Source of the DNA: Coffea arabica
Lineage: Eukaryota > Streptophyta > Magnoliopsida > Gentianales > Rubiaceae
NCBI RefSeq assembly: GCF_036785885.1
Contig: NC_092320.1
Location: 17,361,557-17,425,556 of the forward strand
Direction of reading: 5' to 3'
Length of the DNA: 64,000 nt
Positions 59,001-64,000 of the stretch are shown here, piece by piece. Numbering within the stretch: position 1 is the first letter of the stretch; every line of letters begins with the position of its first letter. The position numbers and the translations under genes were made by a program. The notes under the pieces were generated by a model. The model did no database searches, was not told where the DNA came from, and was given only the letters and a program-made list of their open reading frames with translations.

Positions 59001-62000
59001 ATCTACTGCTGGTGCAGCTTTTTTTCCATTAATATAGCCCATTTTTTTTCTTCTAGCAATATGCATCTCCAAAATCATGGACCAAACTCGATAATTAGTG
59101 CCATCCAATTTAATGTGGATGGAAGAAGAAGCATCTTGTATGGTTAGAGTGGAGAGATTCTTGCTGTTAGGAGATTCAACATCAGGTTTGGTTGACATAT
59201 TGTGATGACTAGTGTTTTAGAGAAGAAATTTCAGCAGTGTGGGCTATTGAAAGAATGGCCGGAATTTTCAGAGAAGAGGAGAGCAAGGAAAAACCCCAAG
59301 GCTCTGATACCAAGTTATTAAATATGCTAAAAAGTATATCTTTTATATATTTCATTGATCTATTTATACAAGTAACTAGGTTAAATGGTCAGCCATGTAC
59401 AGCTGTATATAGTCTGTAATTACAGACTATATACAGCTGTATTCTTAGACTAATTACAGCAGCTATCTTAGACTAATTACATAGCTGTATTCTTAGACTA
59501 ATTACAGCTAATTCCTACCAACTGATTTACATTGCTTATGCAGTAGTATACAAGTCTTCTTTGTGTCAATGATATTAGCTGCTTAGAAAATTTAGTTTTG
59601 CATGTTCTGTGGTTATTGGCTTGTGGTCTTTTCTCTTGCTTAGAAAAGTTCAACTTGAAATTGGAAATCATCGTTCCAGGTTATAATCTCCAGAAAAATC
59701 TTAGTTTCCTTTCACTTTTGGTGTGTGTAGGAACTTCACAAATCCAAAAATTAGAGGAGCAGTTGTTTTTCACAATCAAGGTCCTGAGATGTTTGATTAC
59801 AGCATAAGGTTGAACCACACATGGGCTTTTTCAGGATTCCCTGATGTCAGAACAATCATGGATGTGAATGGTCCTTATATGAATGACTTGGAATTAGGGG
59901 TCAATACAGTTCCAATTTTGCAATATGGCTTTAGTGGATTTTTGACGGTACATTTCTGTCTCCCTTTTCTTGTAGCCTTTAGTTTGTTCTTTATTCATCC
60001 GAAAATTGCTTTTCTACTGTTATGACTCTTCTCAACATTTTGAGCAGTTAATGTCACATTATTCATATGAATTAAACACAATTGTCATTTAGTCCTGGAT
60101 GCAGAGCTCACAAACTTAATAGAATTACATTTCAAAAATGCTTTCTTGTATAATCTTTATTTGGCTAATACTAGACTAGTTGAGAAGGTAGTTTCTTAGG
60201 TTCTAGTGCTTTTCTTACACTGCAGGGAAATGGAGACGGTGTTCTGAAAGTAGGTTTCTTGGGGTGAATTCCTCTTTTTTGAAATGTTTACACTTGATGC
60301 TTGTCTTTAAAACTTGGTGATTGTGGAATAATCCATTTTTAGTAGTTCTTAAGCATGTCAGCTAACCTGTGAAAGTTTATCCTAATCATTGGGTGATGTT
60401 CTGTATGCAAAGATTGTTAGAGAACTAGGTGCTGCCACCTCTTAGCTTGACTGAAGCTTCTGCTGGATGATTTTAATAACTTTGTTTGTCTTCTACTTTC
60501 TCCTGTTTGGAATTCTAACCTTTTTAATGAACTGCAGTTCGTGAAGTTATTATAAGTTTTCTTTTCCTTGGTATCGGACCTCTGCAGAGCCATTAATCAG
60601 ATTTTTGCTCCTACTTTTCTTCTTACAGCTCCAACAAGTCCTGGACTCTTTCATTATTTTTGTTTCCCAGCAGAATATAGCTAATTTATCTATTGAAGAA
60701 CGTGGGTTGCCTCAGCAATCAGCCAGCATAAGGTCGGCTGTTGAGGTACCTTGGACCCAGTTCAGTCCTTCGAACATAAGCATAGTCCCATTTCCAACTC
60801 GTCAATATACTGATGATGAGTTCCAGTCAATCGTCAAGAAAGTAATGGGAGTACTGTATGTATATTAAAACCTCTCTTTTTTATGGTCTTTTTGCTCAAG
60901 TTTTCTGACTTCTGTGCAAGCTTTAATACTCTTTCTTTGACTTTCAATCGAAACTATTTTTTTTTTTTTAATTTTCTGATCAGGTACTTGCTTGGATTTC
61001 TGTACCCCATATCTCGTCTTATAAGCTATTCTGTCTTTGAAAAGGTCAGTCATATGTATGCTTTTTTTTTTTTTTGGTCTATCCGAACTTGTGATCTTCC
61101 TCTGAATTGCATTCTTTTGGCTAAAACTAAAAATTGAAAGTTTTGTTCTTTAAAAGCATTTGATATGAGTTCATTTGAACTGCTAATACTTCAGGAGCAC
61201 AAGATAAAACAAGGTCTTTACATGATGGGATTGAAAGATGAAATATTCTTTCTTTCTTGGTGGATAACATATGCTTTGCAGGTAAAAATAACTTCTCTTT
61301 GATTTGCACTGTTATTGTGGCATTACATCTTCATGTTGGCTGTTATTTATAGTCATAAATAGTACTTCAAATTGATAGCTTTCCTCTAAGCATTGGATGA
61401 ATCCTCTTTTATTACTTGGAAATATTGCCTTGCTAAGTTTAAATGGAAGGCTTTATGTACCAATTGGAGATTTTGCTTGATCTAATTGTTGAAGATTGTT
61501 TTTCTATCTACCTGATAGCAATAAAGTAGCAGTAACCTTATTTTATTTAGAGTAATGGAACATCTAGTTTGTGTGTAAGATGTTTCAGACTCTGCCACAA
61601 TCAATGAAATCTGTCTTTTGAAATTGTGAGACCACTACCTAAAATTTAGGGACACAAAGAAAGAAGGCAGAGTTGGGATATGACAACTCTCTATAGGAAA
61701 GCATGGGAAAGAAAAGAATGAAAGATACTTTAAGTGACAGTTGTATCATTGGTAGCACCTTGATCCAAAAGGAGATGAGGAAGCCCTAAATGCCTCATTG
61801 GAAGGATGGGATTGAATAAAGAATAGCAGTGGTAGCTACAGGGATCAAGCTTGAGCAGTTGTAACAAGGCCTTTAATTAAGAAAATGAGTCTAGCTCATT
61901 GTTAAGAAATTTTGAACCTCTATTATCTCTGTAGCTTAATTGGATTGGTTTTAGTGGAAGAATTATCGCTTAGAAGTTTTGGTGTGATTGGAAGATGACC

Positions 62001-64000
62001 TTTAGTATTTCCCTTGACAAGTTTCTTCAACTCTCGGCTCTTAAATTATGCCCAAATTCAGAGGTGAAGCAAGATTCCCTATATAGAGCTTCATGTCTAC
62101 CTTTTGAGAGGGAAATAACCAGAAAAGTTTTACTGGACAAGTGTCTTCCTAGAATGGAAGGGGGAGGCAAGTCTGTTATTTCATTTGTGTGATTAAGTCT
62201 CTTCTGTCTTGTGATGAAATTATTTACTGTGCTTGTCTGGTCATACACTTTGTCTGCAGTGAAACACTAGTAAATTATGGGAAAGCTTAGTCCCAGGTTC
62301 TTGATTTTTTGTCGTCTCTGCTGGAATTAGTGTCCGTTAAGCAATTAAGAAAAGTTACTGTAATGGTGGCTAAGTTTCCAAATTTATTTCCTTAGTTTTA
62401 CTTTGCAATTTGTAACTGTTGGTGTTCCTGATTTCCCACTTCAAGATCACTCTCTTGTGATTGTAGTACTTAAAAATTCTGTTCTTTGTTTTCCTGTTGC
62501 ACTTTACCTGATCCATTTTATCAGGAACTGTGTTCTTGCTAGTTATCTTGTTTTCCAATCATGTCTTACCAGTTTTCCCGTTTTACTAAAATATACTATC
62601 CACTATGCTAATATTAAGAATCACAAATGGTTTTGTTGTTTGGTCTGATAATTTTTTCTTGGATGGTTTTACCGTCATTTTTGAAGTATGCCATGTACTG
62701 TATATTCTGTGTCGTCAATTAGGGTAAGTTCGTTTTTAAATGTTCAGGCAATTTCTTGCCAAGTTTTGTGTGTGGTTTTACATTTCTCTTTTAAAACTCC
62801 TTTTTGCTTGTTTTGCAGTTTGCAGTTTCTTCTGGGATCTTGACTCTTTGCACTATGAATACTCTTTTCGAGTACAGTGACAAATCACTGGTTTTCATCT
62901 ACTTCTTTTCTTTTGGACTCAGTGCAATATCGCTGTCATTTCTAATCTCGACTTTCTTCTCACGGGCAAAAACGGCTGTGGCAGTTGGGACCCTTTCTTT
63001 CCTGGGGGCCTTCTTCCCATATTACACAGTCAATGATGAGGCTGTTTCTATGTTAGTATTGCTGGCATGTCAGATAACAAATTGTGTTTTCCTGCAAGGA
63101 AGTAATCCCTTCATGCTATTCATGTAGGGCATTAAAGGTCACTGCTTCTGTCCTTTCACCTACTGCCTTTGCTTTGGGATCAGTCAACTTTGCTGACTAT
63201 GAACGTGCTCATGTTGGACTTCGTTGGAGCAACATCTGGCGTGTATGTTCTGTGCATTGTCATATTTCTTCTCCAAGACCATATTTCATAGTTTTAAAAG
63301 TTTTATGCTTTTCCAGGAGTCATCTGGAGTTTCTTTTTTGGTCTGTCTCCTGATGATGTTGTTTGACACAGTAGTGTATTGTGGAATGGGCCTTTACCTG
63401 GATAAGGTACATACTCAATAATTTGTCTGATTTCTGATTCTGCCAGGAGTGTGTGCACTAATATATCCATAAAAGCTGCTGTAATTGCTCTTTACAATAG
63501 GGCATCTCTACAAGTTGAACCGATCATTAGTATCCAATAGATTGTATTTTTTTAACGGGGTTGTCCTTTTTAATAGACTTTGTATCTTCATCAATATTTT
63601 GAGATTTTCCTTGATTAAGTTTTATTACACATTAATGATTAACTATTTTTTGATGTGTTCAGGTCCTTCCAAAGGAGAATGGCATACGTTATCCATGGAA
63701 CTTCATGTTTCAGATATCCTTTTGGAGGAAGAGAAGTACCAGTGGTCGTTCCTGTACAGTAGAAAAATTAACTGACCATCATGTAAAGCAAGAGACTAGT
63801 CCTGTTGAGGATGTACATAACCCAGCTGTAGAAGCAATGAGCTTAGAAATGAGGCAACAAGAGCTTGACAACCGGTACATGTGCTGCGTTTAGTTGCCCC
63901 TGTATTTAATCTTCAAACAAATACCTGTCATATGCCTCTGATTTCTTCAATTATTAATGTGATCTTTGTCTTTATATTTTCCAGATGCATTCAGATTAGA
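53008..64000 (+). CDS. ABCA1: ABCA1-type full-size ABC transporter, 5' part (truncated by window)
   Basis: N-terminal third of a plant ABCA-subfamily transporter, best matching Arabidopsis ABCA1/AOH1 (AT2G41700, about 1880 aa). The family moves lipids or related substrates across membranes; the substrate here is unknown. Exons: 53008-53097, 54726-54805, 55944-56115, 56992-57074, 59731-59947, 60629-60855, 60984-61044, 61195-61281, 62819-63051, 63128-63242, 63317-63406, 63663-63874, and 63985 onward. All are GT-AG and in phase, giving about 561 residues so far. Visible features are the basic start ([18 protein letters not shown]), TM1 ([14 protein letters not shown]), a large lumenal or extracellular loop (about residues 45-270), then clustered TM helices of the first membrane domain. 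The nucleotide-binding domains lie beyond the window. The start chosen matches family length; an in-frame ATG at 52,933 would add 25 residues. Confidence 0.93.
53078..54180 (+). repeat. Five-unit degenerate tandem repeat over ABCA1 exon 1 end and intron 1
   Basis: A landmark ACTGTGAT/CTATGAT-like phrase recurs at 53,147, 53,368, about 53,561, about 53,783 and 54,005, so the spacing is about 221, 193, 222 and 222 bp. Most units also carry a GTTACTCTTA/TTACTCTTA block upstream and a TTCATGATCATTGTT-like block and GATTTTCTT downstream. The first unit contains the real exon 1 end and donor (CAGAG|GTCAGC). Later units carry decayed versions such as GGGCGTCAGT. Confidence 0.7.
57353..57372. repeat. 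(CT)n microsatellite in ABCA1 intron 4
   Basis: About ten CT units followed by CGCAG, making a strong-looking but apparently unused acceptor. Confidence 0.85.
57691..58574 (+). mobile_element. Copia LTR/gag fragment, left arm of a long inverted repeat
   Basis: Order: a terminal region of about 210 bp with repeated TAATTAGTCTAAGA units and a TATAAATAG box; a classic Copia primer-binding site TGGTATCAGAGC (57,902-57,913) matching initiator Met-tRNA; then a gag start at 58,016. The gag fragment begins [11 protein letters not shown] and includes the [17 protein letters not shown] block of UBN2/gag-polypeptide Copia proteins. A one-base T insertion near 58,300, relative to the right arm, breaks the frame at codon 97. 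Protease, integrase and reverse transcriptase are absent. It sits inside ABCA1 intron 4 in the sense orientation. Confidence 0.9.
58575..58640 (+). mobile_element. 66-bp spacer of the inverted repeat with a pol-end remnant
   Basis: Read on the plus strand, the last codons of the left arm and the spacer give RTKHVEIDR, a motif typical of the end of Copia RNase H. The spacer also has two direct copies of CTTTGATGTAGT (58,603-58,614 and 58,621-58,632) separated by TCCTAT. It therefore retains a scrap of the element's 3' coding end joined directly to gag. Confidence 0.65.
58641..59523 (-). mobile_element. Copia LTR/gag fragment, right arm of the inverted repeat
   Basis: Reverse-complement copy of 57,691-58,574, identical except for scattered single-base differences and one missing T. 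Its gag frame (59,198 down to 58,653) stays open for 181 codons, reading [19 protein letters not shown] near its end, and then stops. The primer-binding site lies at about 59,301-59,312 on the minus strand. The arm ends at 59,523, followed by GATTTA, which also occurs at 57,678-57,683 before the left arm and may be a target duplication. Confidence 0.9.

Noticed and set aside
57691..59523. microRNA precursor
   Set aside because: The hairpin is far longer and more perfect than a miRNA precursor and is clearly retrotransposon-derived. It better fits a siRNA-generating inverted repeat.
1..64000. tRNA, rRNA, snoRNA genes or riboswitches
   Set aside because: I looked for A/B-box pairs with a cloverleaf and for conserved rRNA blocks. 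All tRNA-like matches end in A-runs and have target duplications or degenerate stems, so they were called SINEs.

Overview
This window is nuclear DNA of a dicot plant, probably a core eudicot. It is AT-rich, genes carry many GT-AG introns with T-rich tracts, and every recognisable protein is a plant family. The transposons are also plant types: tRNA-derived SINEs, hAT-like and Stowaway-like elements, and a Copia retrotransposon derivative. The species cannot be fixed from the sequence.

Layout. Positions 1-17,700 are gene-poor. They hold one intronless gene on the minus strand (4412-5761, an uncharacterised plant type II membrane protein), a three-unit tandem array, several SINEs with exact target-site duplications, two hAT-like elements and MITEs. 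From 17,916 to 33,335 (+) lies a complete 18-exon RRP12-like ribosome-biogenesis gene. Its promoter carries paired TGGGCC (site II) motifs. A Stowaway-like MITE and a SINE follow, and the SINE ends about 145 bp before the next start codon. From 35,235 to 41,184 (+) is the orthologue of EMB2654, a chloroplast PPR protein; it includes a GC-AG intron. A 1.3-1.6 kb tandem duplication (41,946-44,965) separates it from an intronless P-class PPR gene on the minus strand (45,228-47,660, At1g79540-like). A repeat-rich spacer follows (47.7-52.9 kb). The 5' third of a full-size ABCA1-type transporter gene (53,008 to beyond 64,000, +) runs off the window.

The genes do not form a pathway or operon. EMB2654 and ABCA1 are near neighbours in Arabidopsis (AT2G41720 and AT2G41700), so this half of the window looks like conserved microsynteny with another PPR gene between them.

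The most unusual structure is in ABCA1 intron 4. A short-LTR Copia fragment (LTR, primer-binding site, partial gag) is present as two nearly identical arms of 884 and 883 bp in opposite orientation, around a 66-bp spacer (57,691-59,523). Transcription of the host gene would produce a long hairpin RNA. Other notable items are a five-unit tandem array in ABCA1 intron 1 whose first unit includes the exon 1 donor, two SINEs of one family with perfect 16-17 bp duplications, a hAT-like element nested in an older repeat, and a possible 50-residue secreted-peptide ORF. Exon boundaries were set by eye from splice sites, reading phase and remembered protein families, without transcript data.
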